Shown here one piece after another: positions 13,150 through 21,623 of a stretch of 31,676 bases of DNA (position 1 is its first letter; each line of letters starts with the position of its first letter). This DNA is from a virus. Location: the IMG/VR virus record IMGVR_UViG_3300032282_003364, positions 1 to 31,676 of that record. One strand, given 5' to 3'. The notes under the pieces were generated by a model. That model saw nothing but the letters and a program-made list of their open reading frames with translations. It was not told the origin of the DNA and ran no database searches. The translations under genes were made by a program, and so were the position numbers.

Positions 13150-13285
13150 CTCCACTTGGCGCGGCCTTGTGTTTGTGTTGACGGCTGTTGGCCTGAAGCT
13201 GGATCCAGATCAGGGAGCCGCTATCGCGGCTGCCGGACTTGCCATCGTTGGTGCGATCAACGTTTTCCGCAAGGGAAACAAGTAA
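13109..13285 (+). CDS. Small two-segment holin candidate (58 aa)
   Basis: This ORF is under 60 codons. It has a short N-terminal stretch (MNVLNYIIDRLGESSTWRG), a first hydrophobic segment about residues 20-30 (LVFVLTAVGLKL), a DPDQ turn, and a second about 37-53 (AAIAAAGLAIVGAINVF), ending in Arg-Lys-Gly-Asn-Lys. This length and layout match a common family of phage holins that form membrane lesions, letting the endolysin reach the cell wall. The leader is C/A-rich (ACCCCAGAAACCCCAAC). It sits directly before the spanin and endolysin genes, which supports the role. Confidence 0.7.
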   Translation: MNVLNYIIDRLGESSTWRGLVFVLTAVGLKLDPDQGAAIAAAGLAIVGAINVFRKGNK

Positions 13286-13320
13286 AGCCCCGCTCCGTCT
13301 GCCCAGAACGCGGGTGCTTG

Positions 13321-13369
13321 CCGCCATGAGGGTTCCCTCTCTCCTCTCCCTCATGGCGGTTCTTTTTTT
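13321..13369 (+). terminator. Terminator-like hairpin overlapping the spanin start
   Basis: CCGCCATGAGGG (13321-13332) and CCCTCATGGCGG (13348-13359) pair perfectly over 12 bp with a 15-nt loop, then TTCTTTTTTT (13360-13369). The stem contains both the ATG at 13326 and the in-frame ATG at 13353. It can act as a terminator after the holin gene, or as a translation control hairpin for the spanin. Confidence 0.65.
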
Positions 13370-13742
13370 GTCTGCGTGTGCTTCTACCCCGAAGCCGCAA
13401 TCCGCTATCGCGGCGGCATCGCAAATTGCGATGGCAAAAGCCAAAGTTAAAGCCGCGCGCTCCGCGCCGGCTGAAGATCGGGAGAAGTTGCTTGTCGAGA
13501 CGGAAAAATCGTTGGATTCCGCTGCCTGCTCTATCTCGCAACTCTCGGAAACGGTCTCTAAATACGAAAAAAAGGCCGATCAACTCGCAAAATCGACAGA
13601 TTTTTGGCAAAAACGGCATTCTGATGCGTCAAAAAAGCTAAATTCGTGGAGATTTGCGTTTTTTGCAATTCTGGCTGTCAATTTGTCGATTGCATTGGCA
13701 GCATTTGCCGTTAGCCGGATTAAACCACTCTCTGTAATCTAA
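13326..13742 (+). CDS. Unimolecular spanin candidate, lipoprotein with C-terminal membrane segment (138 aa)
   Basis: Spanins link or fuse inner and outer membranes in the last step of lysis of Gram-negative cells. The N-terminus carries a signal peptide with lipobox LSAC (Cys18). Residues 35-105 are a charged, coiled-coil-like periplasmic span. Residues 109-130 (RFAFFAILAVNLSIALAAFAV) are a hydrophobic membrane anchor. An outer-membrane lipid anchor plus an inner-membrane segment in one chain is the u-spanin design, as in T1. A second in-frame ATG at 13353 would give a shorter signal peptide. The start lies inside a terminator-like hairpin (13321-13359). It ends one base before the endolysin ATG. 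Confidence 0.7.
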   Translation: MRVPSLLSLMAVLFLSACASTPKPQSAIAAASQIAMAKAKVKAARSAPAEDREKLLVETEKSLDSAACSISQLSETVSKYEKKADQLAKSTDFWQKRHSDASKKLNSWRFAFFAILAVNLSIALAAFAVSRIKPLSVI

Positions 13743-13743
13743 A

Positions 13744-14250
13744 ATGAACAAGAAAATCGCTGATATTGCCACTTCACAGGTCGGCCAAAAAGAAGCAACG
13801 GGCAACAATGACGGCTCGGTAGTTCGGAAATACCAAGGAACTACCAATTTGGAGCCTGGCGGCTGGCCTTGGTGCGCGGCTTTTGTCTGTTGGGTCATCC
13901 GCGAATGGCTCAAGGACGAAAAGGCTCAAAAATGGCTCAATCTGAAGCACCGCACGCCGGAAGATTGGCGTCCGCAGACAGCGAGGGCATGGGGATTTGA
14001 TGATTGGGCCGCCAAGCGGCCGGCAACAACAGAAATTATAGATCGCTCCGAACAGGCGAAGCCTGGTGACATCGTAATGTTTACTTTCAGTCACGTCGGG
14101 ATCGTGATTTCTGATAATGGCAAGTCGATTCAGACCGTGGAAGGCAATACGAATGGAGCCGGCTCCCGTGATGGAGATGGCGTCTATTTCAAGACGCGTA
14201 GCCGGTCGCTGGTGAAGGCATACGTTCGGATTCATCCTTCCAAGGCATAA
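13744..14250 (+). CDS. CHAP-domain endolysin (168 aa)
   Basis: The protein cleaves peptidoglycan, likely as a CHAP-type amidase or endopeptidase. Residues 1-30 lead into GGWPWCAAFVCW with the catalytic Cys44, then FSHVGIV with His117, and TVEGNTN with Glu133/Asn135, the expected order of the CHAP Cys-His-Asn/Glu set. There is no signal peptide, so it relies on the holin for release. There is no separate cell-wall binding domain. The stop TAA overlaps the ATG of the large terminase (TAATG), tying lysis and packaging genes together. Length is normal for single-domain endolysins. Confidence 0.85.
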   Translation: MNKKIADIATSQVGQKEATGNNDGSVVRKYQGTTNLEPGGWPWCAAFVCWVIREWLKDEKAQKWLNLKHRTPEDWRPQTARAWGFDDWAAKRPATTEIIDRSEQAKPGDIVMFTFSHVGIVISDNGKSIQTVEGNTNGAGSRDGDGVYFKTRSRSLVKAYVRIHPSKA

Positions 14251-15857
14251 TGAACCAACCGAAAGACGGGAAGACTGAACAGCAGCGCAAGGCTGACGCC
14301 TTGCTAGAGTATGAGCGGACGATTCTGGCAGCAAAGCGCAAGCTGCGCTTAAAGAAGGCCAGCGAGGATTTGATCGACTTCACCTGTCTGATGATGCCGG
14401 ATCCCAACGATCCAGACGACGCCAATAAGAGCCGTTATCAGCCGGCCAAGCACCATAAGGTCATCGCAAAGGCGCTGGAGGAAGTGGATAAGGGCAATAT
14501 CCTGCGGCTTATTATTACGATGCCCCCAAGAGCAGGAAAATCGGAACTCTCAAGTAAGAAATTCATCCCTTGGTTGCTTGGAAGAGACCCATACCGGCAC
14601 GTCATTTTTGCCTCGTATAACGAGACGTTTGCCCAAGATACGGGTCGCGCTGTGCGCGATCTAATGAAACAGAATCTATACCGGCAGGTATTCCCTGGCT
14701 GTGACTTGCGCTCTGGCAGCGCGGCGGCAGACCGCGTGCAGACAAACGAGGGCGGTATTGCGGCCTTCGTTGGTGCTGGTGGATCTATCACGGGTCGCGG
14801 TGCGGATTGTCTCATCATCGACGATCCAATCAAAGATCGTGAGCAAGCCGATAGCGTCACCGAACGTAACAAGCTTTGGAGTTGGTTCACAGAAGTCGCC
14901 ATGACCCGTCTGATGACGGCCGGTTCCCGTGTGGTGATTATTATGACCCGCTGGCATGAGGATGATTTGATTGGCCGGCTCACCGATCCAAGTAATCCTT
15001 GTTACAACAAGGAGGAAGCAAAGAGTTGGAAGATTTTAGCGCTTCCGGCCATAGCGGAAAATGACGACCCAATGGGCCGCAAGCCAGGAGAATCGCTGTG
15101 GCCGGAACGCTTCCCCATTGAATTTCTTCAGAATGCCCGTCGGCTCAATTCGCGCGGCTTCAGCGCACTCTATCAAGGTCGGCCAACGCCGGATGACGGC
15201 GAGTTTTTCAAGAAAGATTACCTAAAGACATACGGGCCGGATGAATTGCCCAGCAACCTTCGGTTTTACTGCGCGAGCGATCACGCGGTTTCTACAAAGC
15301 AGGATCGTGACCCTACCGTATTGCTGCCGGTCGGTGTCTGCGAAGATGGCATTATCTGGGTGCTGCCCGATGCTTGGTGGCGGCGCGAGCAGACAGACAA
15401 GGTTGTGGAAGCCATGCTTGCCATGATGAAACGGCGCAAGCCGCTATTCTGGTGGGCTGAGAATGGGCATATCAGCAAGTCGATTGGGCCATTCCTTCGC
15501 AAACGCATGGTCGAAGAGAGTATTTACGCTTCCGTCGTAGAAATGACCCCCGTTAAGGACAAGATGACCCGTGCGCAGTCAATTCAGGCAATGGCATCGC
15601 TTGGGCGCGTTCGGTTCCCGAAGTTTGCGCCTTGGTGGCCCAATGCAGAGCAGGAATTACTGAAGTTTCCGGCCGGCAGACATGATGACTTTGTGGACGC
15701 CTTGGCGTGGATTGGCATCGGTCTGAATCTGCAGACCAACGCGCCGGCACCCGCCAAGATGGCGGATCTTATTAAAACGGGGACTCTGGCATGGGTAAAG
15801 CATCAGACCAAGCAAGAAGAAAAAATGAAAAGGCTTGCTTATCGTGACGGATTTTGA
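14250..15857 (+). CDS. terL: Terminase large subunit (535 aa)
   Basis: This is the packaging motor ATPase and headful/site nuclease. It has Walker A MPPRAGKSEL (91-100, Lys97), Walker B CLIIDDP (187-193) with acidic pair D191/D192, and a conserved motif III-like segment IIMTRWHEDDL. The RNase H-like nuclease domain begins near 336 with candidate metal ligands D344, E404 (WWAEN) and D479/D480/D483 (GRHDDFVDAL). Length fits. It binds the portal encoded next. The ATG overlaps the endolysin stop; the 3' end lies 20 bp before the portal start, or overlaps it if a TTG at 15854 were used. Confidence 0.95.
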   Translation: MNQPKDGKTEQQRKADALLEYERTILAAKRKLRLKKASEDLIDFTCLMMPDPNDPDDANKSRYQPAKHHKVIAKALEEVDKGNILRLIITMPPRAGKSELSSKKFIPWLLGRDPYRHVIFASYNETFAQDTGRAVRDLMKQNLYRQVFPGCDLRSGSAAADRVQTNEGGIAAFVGAGGSITGRGADCLIIDDPIKDREQADSVTERNKLWSWFTEVAMTRLMTAGSRVVIIMTRWHEDDLIGRLTDPSNPCYNKEEAKSWKILALPAIAENDDPMGRKPGESLWPERFPIEFLQNARRLNSRGFSALYQGRPTPDDGEFFKKDYLKTYGPDELPSNLRFYCASDHAVSTKQDRDPTVLLPVGVCEDGIIWVLPDAWWRREQTDKVVEAMLAMMKRRKPLFWWAENGHISKSIGPFLRKRMVEESIYASVVEMTPVKDKMTRAQSIQAMASLGRVRFPKFAPWWPNAEQELLKFPAGRHDDFVDALAWIGIGLNLQTNAPAPAKMADLIKTGTLAWVKHQTKQEEKMKRLAYRDGF

Positions 15858-15877
15858 TCTCTTTTGAATTTGCGAAT

Positions 15878-18061
15878 ATGACGCCAGGCTTTCTCCCTCC
15901 ACAGCAATCCAACGGATTACCCCCCGAAGAGGGAATTCCTATCGACGCGCTTGCGCCGGTCATGGAAACACAAACGGAAGATCAGAAGGAGAATACCGAG
16001 CCGCATGAAGCCCGCGTTGCGCTTTGCAAGCGCTGGCAGGGCAAGATCCAAAACGCAAAAAAGCGGCATGAAAAAGCTTTTAAGCGGATGCGCAAGGATC
16101 TTGATTTCCTTGCCGGCAAACAATGGAGCCAGAATGAGGATGATGACCGCTACATGGCGAACATCATTCAGCGGCACATTGCCCAGCGCGTAGCCGCGCT
16201 TTACGCCAAGAACCCGACCATCATTGCCAAGCGCCGCGACACGCTGGACTTTGCCAAGTGGGAAGGAACGCTTGCCGAGGCCCAAGGAGCCGCGCAGCAG
16301 ATCCAACAGGGCATGGCAATGGGAATGCAGATCATGCCGCAGGCAATGGAGATGGCGCAGGACATTGCGCAGGGATTCCAGAAGCGCAAGCTTCTCGACC
16401 GCGTGGCGAAGACAATGGAGCTTGTTGCCAAATACACGCTGGATGAGCAGCTTCCGCCATTCAAGATGCAGATGAAGCGCTTGGTGCGTCGCACTTGCGC
16501 CGCCAGCGTAGGATTTATGAAGATCGGTCTGCAGCGCTTTATGAAGAAGCGGCCGGAGGATCTTGAAAAGATCACCGATATTACGCAGCGATTGGTGGAG
16601 ATTCAGAGGCTTTCGGAGCAGCTATCCGAGAAGGATGAGTATCAGCTTTCCATGCTATCTGCCGAGGCGGAACAGCTTCGCTTGGAAATGCTTTCCTTGG
16701 AGGAGACCCCAGACATTGTAGCAAAAGAGGGGATCGCGGTGGACTTTCCGCGCGCTACGTCAATTATTATTGACCCGCGTTGCACCGATCTTCGGAGTTT
16801 CCTTGGAGCAAAATTCGTCGCCCATGAATTCATCATGTCAACCGATGACGTGCGTGAAATCTACGACGTTGACCTCAAGAAAGGTCACTTCACGGCCTAC
16901 AACGACCCCGACCAAGGCAGAATCAAGATTGAAACCGGCGATAAAGAGGTTGACGGCTATAAGCCGTGCGATCAGGTCTGCGTCTGGGAAATCTACAGCA
17001 AGACAGACGGACTCGTTTATGTCTGCGCCGAGGGACACAAGGATTTTCTGCAGGAACCAAAGCAGCCGGACGTAAAGCTGGAGCGCTTTTGGCCGTTCTT
17101 TGTTCTCTGCTTCAATGAAATGGAGAGCGAGACAGAACTTTATCCTCCTAGCGATATTTCTCTGCTTCGTCCCATGCAGCTTGAATACAATAGGTTGCGT
17201 GAAGGTCTTCGTGAGCATCGCTTTAGTAACAGGCCGCTGACGGCGATCCCTGACGGCGTTCTTGACCCAGAAGACAAGATGAAGTTGGAGGCTCGCCCAG
17301 CCAACGGCGTCATTACCCTCAAAGGCCTACAGCCTGGTCAGCGCATTGGCGACATTCTGCAGCCCGTCGAAGGGCCGGTTATCAACCCGCAGCTTTACGA
17401 TACATCTGCCATCTTTGATGATGTCATGCGCGTTGTCGGCGCACAGGAAGCAAATCTTGGCGGAACTAGCAGCGCAACCGCCACCGAATCGTCGATTGCC
17501 GAATCTAGCCGTATGTCTGCTCTGGCGTCCAACGTGGACGATCTGGATGACTTTATGAACGAGTTTGCCCGCTCGCTTGGGCAGGTGCTACTGACTGAGA
17601 TTTCTGCCGAAACCGTTCAGAAGATTGCCGGCCCTGGTGCCGTCTGGCCGGAGCTTACCGCGCAGGATATTGCTAACGAACTCATCTTGGAAGTTCAGGG
17701 CGGAAGTAGCGGCCGGCCAAACAAAGCCGCCGAGCTTGCCAACATGGAGAAGATCGTCCCGCTCCTGATTCAGATCCCTGGCGTCTCTCCCGACTTCCTT
17801 GCCAAGGAGCTTATCAAGCGCATGGATGACAAGATTGACCTCACAGACGCGCTGCAAGCCGGTCTGCAGTCTATTGTAGCCATGAACGGCCAGAAGCAGG
17901 TCGGGACGGGAGATCCGGCAACCGATCCCAATATGCAAGGCGGACAGGGCGGAGATAATGCGCCGGCCGCTCCCGAAGCACCGCAAGACAATCAACTTCC
18001 CGCACCACAACAAGATCCAAATGTCGTGACATACGACAACGGCGGAAATAGGCTTTCGTAA
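15878..18061 (+). CDS. Portal protein (727 aa)
   Basis: The portal forms the dodecameric ring through which DNA enters and leaves the head. I chose ATG 15878 (MTPGFLPP); a TTG at 15854 would overlap terL. The sequence shows a charged N-terminal region, a FAGKQW-like segment (DFLAGKQWS), an NIIQRHIAQRVAAL helix, long Met/Gln/Leu-rich helices (about 160-290), a beta region with DPRCTDLRSF, and a Gln/Pro-rich tail. The layout and length match P22-like portals. Gene position directly after terL and before the fiber/scaffold/capsid genes agrees. The next gene starts the base after its TAA. Confidence 0.85.
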   Translation: MTPGFLPPQQSNGLPPEEGIPIDALAPVMETQTEDQKENTEPHEARVALCKRWQGKIQNAKKRHEKAFKRMRKDLDFLAGKQWSQNEDDDRYMANIIQRHIAQRVAALYAKNPTIIAKRRDTLDFAKWEGTLAEAQGAAQQIQQGMAMGMQIMPQAMEMAQDIAQGFQKRKLLDRVAKTMELVAKYTLDEQLPPFKMQMKRLVRRTCAASVGFMKIGLQRFMKKRPEDLEKITDITQRLVEIQRLSEQLSEKDEYQLSMLSAEAEQLRLEMLSLEETPDIVAKEGIAVDFPRATSIIIDPRCTDLRSFLGAKFVAHEFIMSTDDVREIYDVDLKKGHFTAYNDPDQGRIKIETGDKEVDGYKPCDQVCVWEIYSKTDGLVYVCAEGHKDFLQEPKQPDVKLERFWPFFVLCFNEMESETELYPPSDISLLRPMQLEYNRLREGLREHRFSNRPLTAIPDGVLDPEDKMKLEARPANGVITLKGLQPGQRIGDILQPVEGPVINPQLYDTSAIFDDVMRVVGAQEANLGGTSSATATESSIAESSRMSALASNVDDLDDFMNEFARSLGQVLLTEISAETVQKIAGPGAVWPELTAQDIANELILEVQGGSSGRPNKAAELANMEKIVPLLIQIPGVSPDFLAKELIKRMDDKIDLTDALQAGLQSIVAMNGQKQVGTGDPATDPNMQGGQGGDNAPAAPEAPQDNQLPAPQQDPNVVTYDNGGNRLS

Positions 18062-20014
18062 ATGAGAATCGCAAAACTCCCAAATGGGGAAACTCTTCAA
18101 TTCCCCGAAGGAACATCTGACGCGACAATGGATGCCGCTGTCCGGCGTTTCATCAATGGCAATTCCATCACCCCCGTCTTTTTCCCTGGAGATAAGGGAG
18201 AAAAAGGCGATCAGGGTGAAAAGGGAGATCAAGGCGATCAGGGCGATCAAGGAAACCAAGGCGAGCGCGGAGAAAAAGGCGATACCGGCGATCAAGGGCC
18301 GGAGGGGAAGCGCGGACAGCGCGGAGAAAAAGGCGATAAAGGTGATCGCGGCGAGCGCGGATTTACTGGTGAGCGTGGTCTGAAAGGAGATCGCGGCGAG
18401 CAAGGGCCGGAGGGTAAGCGCGGAGAGAAAGGAGATCAAGGCGCAAGGGGTGAAAAAGGCGAGCGTGGCCCAGAGGGAGGGATTGGCCCTGCAGGTGGCC
18501 GTGGCCGGCCTGGTGCCTTCTGGCGTGGATCTTGGACGGCTGGAGTTGCCTATAACGATTACGACGCCGTTGAATATCAGGGATCCAGTTATGTCTGCAC
18601 GGCAAGCAACGTCACAACAGCACCCCCTGGCACGCATTGGCAGCTTGTAGCATCTGGTGGGGCATCAGCCGGCTCGATTGATTGGGCTGCTATTACCGGC
18701 AAGCCATCTGCATTTTCGCCGTCTGCGCATAAATCAACGCATGCCACAGGCGGCAGCGATCCCCTCACACCGGCAGACATCGGTGCGGCTCCGGCATCGC
18801 ATACACATACAGCTAGTCAGATTACCGACTTTTCAAGCGCCGTGGCTGCTGTTTCTCCATCTCAAGTCAATTCTGATTGGAATGCCACAACGGGAGTTGC
18901 GGCGATCTTGAACAAGCCTACTATCCCCGCCGCCCAAGTCAACTCCGACTGGAATGCCACAACTGGAGTCGCGCAGATCCTGAACAAGCCGCCGCTCCAG
19001 ACGTTTGACCAATCGCTCAATACGACAGACTCGCCGATATTTAATTATGTTAAGGCTAATAATGGAATTGATGTAAGGTATTTTGACCCCGCATTTGGAG
19101 ATGATGGTGGCTACCGTGGGCTTATTACCGCCTCTCCGCTGGGAGTAAATTTTGAGGCTCCAGTGACTTTTTACACCCAAACCATCGCTGCTGGCAACTC
19201 CAACCTTAATGTTTCCGCACAGCATTTTAACCTTACTGGTCGCCAGACCATCACCGCTGCCGCGAATACGTCTGCCCTGACGGCCAGCTACTCCGTCACG
19301 GGCGCGAACACGACCCCGCTTGTCTCGTTGAGCGGAACGTGGAACACCACGGGTGTTGCAAGGGGCATCCTGCTCAATATCACCGACACGGCGAGCGCGG
19401 CAGGGTCTAACCTCCTCGATGTCCAGACAGGGGGAACTTCTAGGTTCCGAGTTGAGAAAGATGGAAGAATTGTCTTTGGGTATGCGTCGATTGCTCCTGT
19501 CCTTGGGTGGCAAGGTCAATTTCGAGTTGCGGGAGGAGGAATTTCGATAGGGAACAGTCAAAACCCGATAAGTTTTCCGGGCGGCGCAACCCTTATTGAT
19601 GAAGGAATAAGCAATGCCATTGCCCAGCGCAACGGCACGAATGCCCAGACCTTCCGTCTGTATAATACCTTCACAGACGCCTCAAATTTCGAGCGCGGCT
19701 TCATGAGGTGGAACGCGAACTTGCTCGAAATCGGAACCGAGGCGGGCGGCACGGGGACGGGGAGGGTTCTTAAACTTCAATCGGCAGTTAATTGCGACAT
19801 TACAACTTTTAATAGCACTCTATCAGCGCGATTTGGAAACAGTAATAGCATCATTTATACGCCTCTACAGTTTACGGCATTTACTCTAGCGGCAGACCCA
19901 ACCACATCGGATCTTGCGGCTGGTCGTGCTGGTGTGTGGAAGAACTCCACAAGCTCAGTTGTGAAGCTTTGGTACAACGATGGCGGAACGATGAAATCCG
20001 TAGCCCTTGCCTAA
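18062..20014 (+). CDS. Collagen-like fiber protein (650 aa)
   Basis: Residues 1-30 (IAKLPNGETLQFPEGTSD, then an Ala/Arg helix) are a short domain often seen at phage virion protein termini. About 36 Gly-X-Y triplets run from G43 to G151 (for example GEKGDQGEKGDQ), predicting a collagen-type triple helix. Residues 153-197 (WRGSWTAGVAYNDYDAVEYQG onward, ending W-Q-L) resemble a small carbohydrate-binding module. After that come AASHTHTASQI-like and two WNATTGVAAILNKP-like fiber motifs, then a long beta-rich region to the end. Because it lies between portal and scaffold, it may be a head decoration fiber instead of a tail fiber. Confident as fiber, unsure of location. Confidence 0.8.
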   Translation: MRIAKLPNGETLQFPEGTSDATMDAAVRRFINGNSITPVFFPGDKGEKGDQGEKGDQGDQGDQGNQGERGEKGDTGDQGPEGKRGQRGEKGDKGDRGERGFTGERGLKGDRGEQGPEGKRGEKGDQGARGEKGERGPEGGIGPAGGRGRPGAFWRGSWTAGVAYNDYDAVEYQGSSYVCTASNVTTAPPGTHWQLVASGGASAGSIDWAAITGKPSAFSPSAHKSTHATGGSDPLTPADIGAAPASHTHTASQITDFSSAVAAVSPSQVNSDWNATTGVAAILNKPTIPAAQVNSDWNATTGVAQILNKPPLQTFDQSLNTTDSPIFNYVKANNGIDVRYFDPAFGDDGGYRGLITASPLGVNFEAPVTFYTQTIAAGNSNLNVSAQHFNLTGRQTITAAANTSALTASYSVTGANTTPLVSLSGTWNTTGVARGILLNITDTASAAGSNLLDVQTGGTSRFRVEKDGRIVFGYASIAPVLGWQGQFRVAGGGISIGNSQNPISFPGGATLIDEGISNAIAQRNGTNAQTFRLYNTFTDASNFERGFMRWNANLLEIGTEAGGTGTGRVLKLQSAVNCDITTFNSTLSARFGNSNSIIYTPLQFTAFTLAADPTTSDLAAGRAGVWKNSTSSVVKLWYNDGGTMKSVALA

Positions 20015-20017
20015 TTT

Positions 20018-20191
20018 ATGAACAACCCAACACCAGCCCAAGCCCTCCAACTCCTCTCCGAAGCTCTTGAACCAAAAGCCCAAGGACAAATATCCCGTGC
20101 CGGATATATCTCCATACAAAAAGCCATCGAAGTCCTCGCCGCCGCAATCAAGCAACCCGAACCTTCCGAAGCAAATGACTCTAACGATTGA
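20018..20191 (+). CDS. Small hypothetical protein (57 aa)
   Basis: ATG 20018, TGA 20189-20191, just after the collagen-like fiber stop. The protein is short and mostly helical (TPAQALQLLSEALEPKAQG, then YISIQKAIEVLAAAIKQPEP). No recognised family and no membrane segment. Its 3' end overlaps the start of the next gene by 17 nt. The 5' coding bases are themselves rich in AACCCAACACC, as many leaders here are. It is short but sits in a clean gap with no better frame. Confidence 0.55.
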   Translation: MNNPTPAQALQLLSEALEPKAQGQISRAGYISIQKAIEVLAAAIKQPEPSEANDSND

Positions 20192-20435
20192 CCCATCTAA
20201 ATTAAGCGGCCTGACCGCCATCGTCGCCCGCGCCAACGCCGCCGAAGGCGCAGAGCAGATCACGCCAGAAGCCTACCTACAGGCCCGTGTTGAGGAAATC
20301 CTCGCAAGCTATGACGCGCAGGAAGTGGAGCGTTTGAAGCAGGAGAACGCTTCCTTCTTTGACCTTGCTGCAACTCTCCCCGCCGACAAGCAAGAGCAGA
20401 TCAAGGCTTTGGTGCAGCAGTTGGCTGAAGCATAA
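20175..20435 (+). CDS. Small hypothetical helical protein (86 aa)
   Basis: The ATG at 20175 lies inside the 3' end of the previous gene; an open frame from 20067 is the shadow part. Residues form helical segments (LSGLTAIVARANAAEG, PEAYLQARVEEILASYDAQ, then QEQIKALVQQLAEA). It is soluble and acidic. No family is recognised. It is the last gene before the scaffold, so a head-assembly role is a reasonable guess from place only. Confidence 0.6.
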   Translation: MTLTIDPSKLSGLTAIVARANAAEGAEQITPEAYLQARVEEILASYDAQEVERLKQENASFFDLAATLPADKQEQIKALVQQLAEA

Positions 20436-20496
20436 ATTACGCAAAGACCGTAAAAAGTCCTTGCAAAACCAAACCAAACCAACATAAATCAACACA

Positions 20497-21594
20497 ATGA
20501 CGATAAATCCAACAGATTTGTCTGCTTCGTCGGCAGACAGCATAACGCAGACGGCCTCAACTGATACCGATGTTTCGACATCGGTTTCTCAGGATACGTC
20601 TGCGACCCAGGACGCAAAACAGATTTCCGCAGATCCGTCCGCTGCGGGCGATCAGAGCGAAACAAAGGCCGATGAAGCCCAATCCCTGCTCGACGTTGTA
20701 AAAAACGTTGTCAAGGAGGAAGCAAAATCGGCTGACGGGACATCGCTCGACCCGAACAAGACAGAAGACACCAGCAAGGCGACTGAAACTCTCGCTTCTG
20801 ATGCGCAAGCCGTTAAGGACGATGGCAAGCCGACAGATGCCGAAGTGGATGATGCCAAACTGCCGTTCCATAAACACCCGCGATTCCAGCAAGTCATTAA
20901 AGAGCGTTCTGCCTACCGGCAGGAGGCTGACACGCTGAAGCCGGATGCCGAGGAGTGGCGCGCTGTTAGAACGTTCATGGATACGAATTCCCTAACGCCG
21001 CATGAAGTGGCTGAAGGATTTCAGATCATGGCTGCGATGAAGAGTGATCCAATTCGCGCCCGTGAAATGTTGTCTTCCTACTGGAATAGCTTGGAAACCT
21101 TCGCCGGCAACAAGCTCCCCGAAGACCTTAAAACAAAGGTTGACGAGGGAGAAGTTGACGAGGCGCTTGCGGCCGAATTGGCCCGCAGACGCAACGAGGC
21201 GGATTTTCTTCGCAGACAGCAGGAGGCGACAATCCAAGCACAGGCCCAACAGGCCGAGTTCCATCAGCAAGCCGCAGTCCAAGGGATCATGCGCAATGCG
21301 GTGACGGAATGGGAGAATGGCATAAAGACCCGCGATGCTGATTATACTGTCAAAGCCCCGTTTCTGATGGACAAGGTGAAAGCCGCAATGGCTGCCCGCC
21401 CTCCGCAGACGCCCGATGAGGCGATTGCGCTGGTCGAAGCGGCCTACAAAGACGTTGGTGATTCGCTTCGGCGGTTCACTCCACAGCGCGCCCAAGCCAC
21501 GACCATTAAAAGCGAAACATCGTCCGCAAACGTCAAGCCGGAGCCGAGAAGCCTGCGAGATGCAGTCAGACTGGCGGCGGTCGGACAACTGTAA
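20497..21594 (+). CDS. Scaffolding protein (365 aa)
   Basis: Scaffolds guide capsid assembly and then leave or are degraded. Residues 1-118 are Ser/Thr/Asp-rich and disordered, then comes a conserved-type turn PFHKHPRFQQVIKERSAYRQ, then long charged helices and coiled coil (SLETFAGNKLPEDL, then AELARRRNEADFLRRQQEA), and a basic C-terminus (RSLRDAVRLAA) that could bind the coat protein. Position directly upstream of the major capsid gene fits scaffold. The leader AACCAAACCAAACCAACAT just before the ATG is A/C-only over most of its length. Confidence 0.8.
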   Translation: MTINPTDLSASSADSITQTASTDTDVSTSVSQDTSATQDAKQISADPSAAGDQSETKADEAQSLLDVVKNVVKEEAKSADGTSLDPNKTEDTSKATETLASDAQAVKDDGKPTDAEVDDAKLPFHKHPRFQQVIKERSAYRQEADTLKPDAEEWRAVRTFMDTNSLTPHEVAEGFQIMAAMKSDPIRAREMLSSYWNSLETFAGNKLPEDLKTKVDEGEVDEALAAELARRRNEADFLRRQQEATIQAQAQQAEFHQQAAVQGIMRNAVTEWENGIKTRDADYTVKAPFLMDKVKAAMAARPPQTPDEAIALVEAAYKDVGDSLRRFTPQRAQATTIKSETSSANVKPEPRSLRDAVRLAAVGQL

Positions 21595-21623
21595 AAAAAC
21601 AACTCAACTAAAAAACAAGCAAT

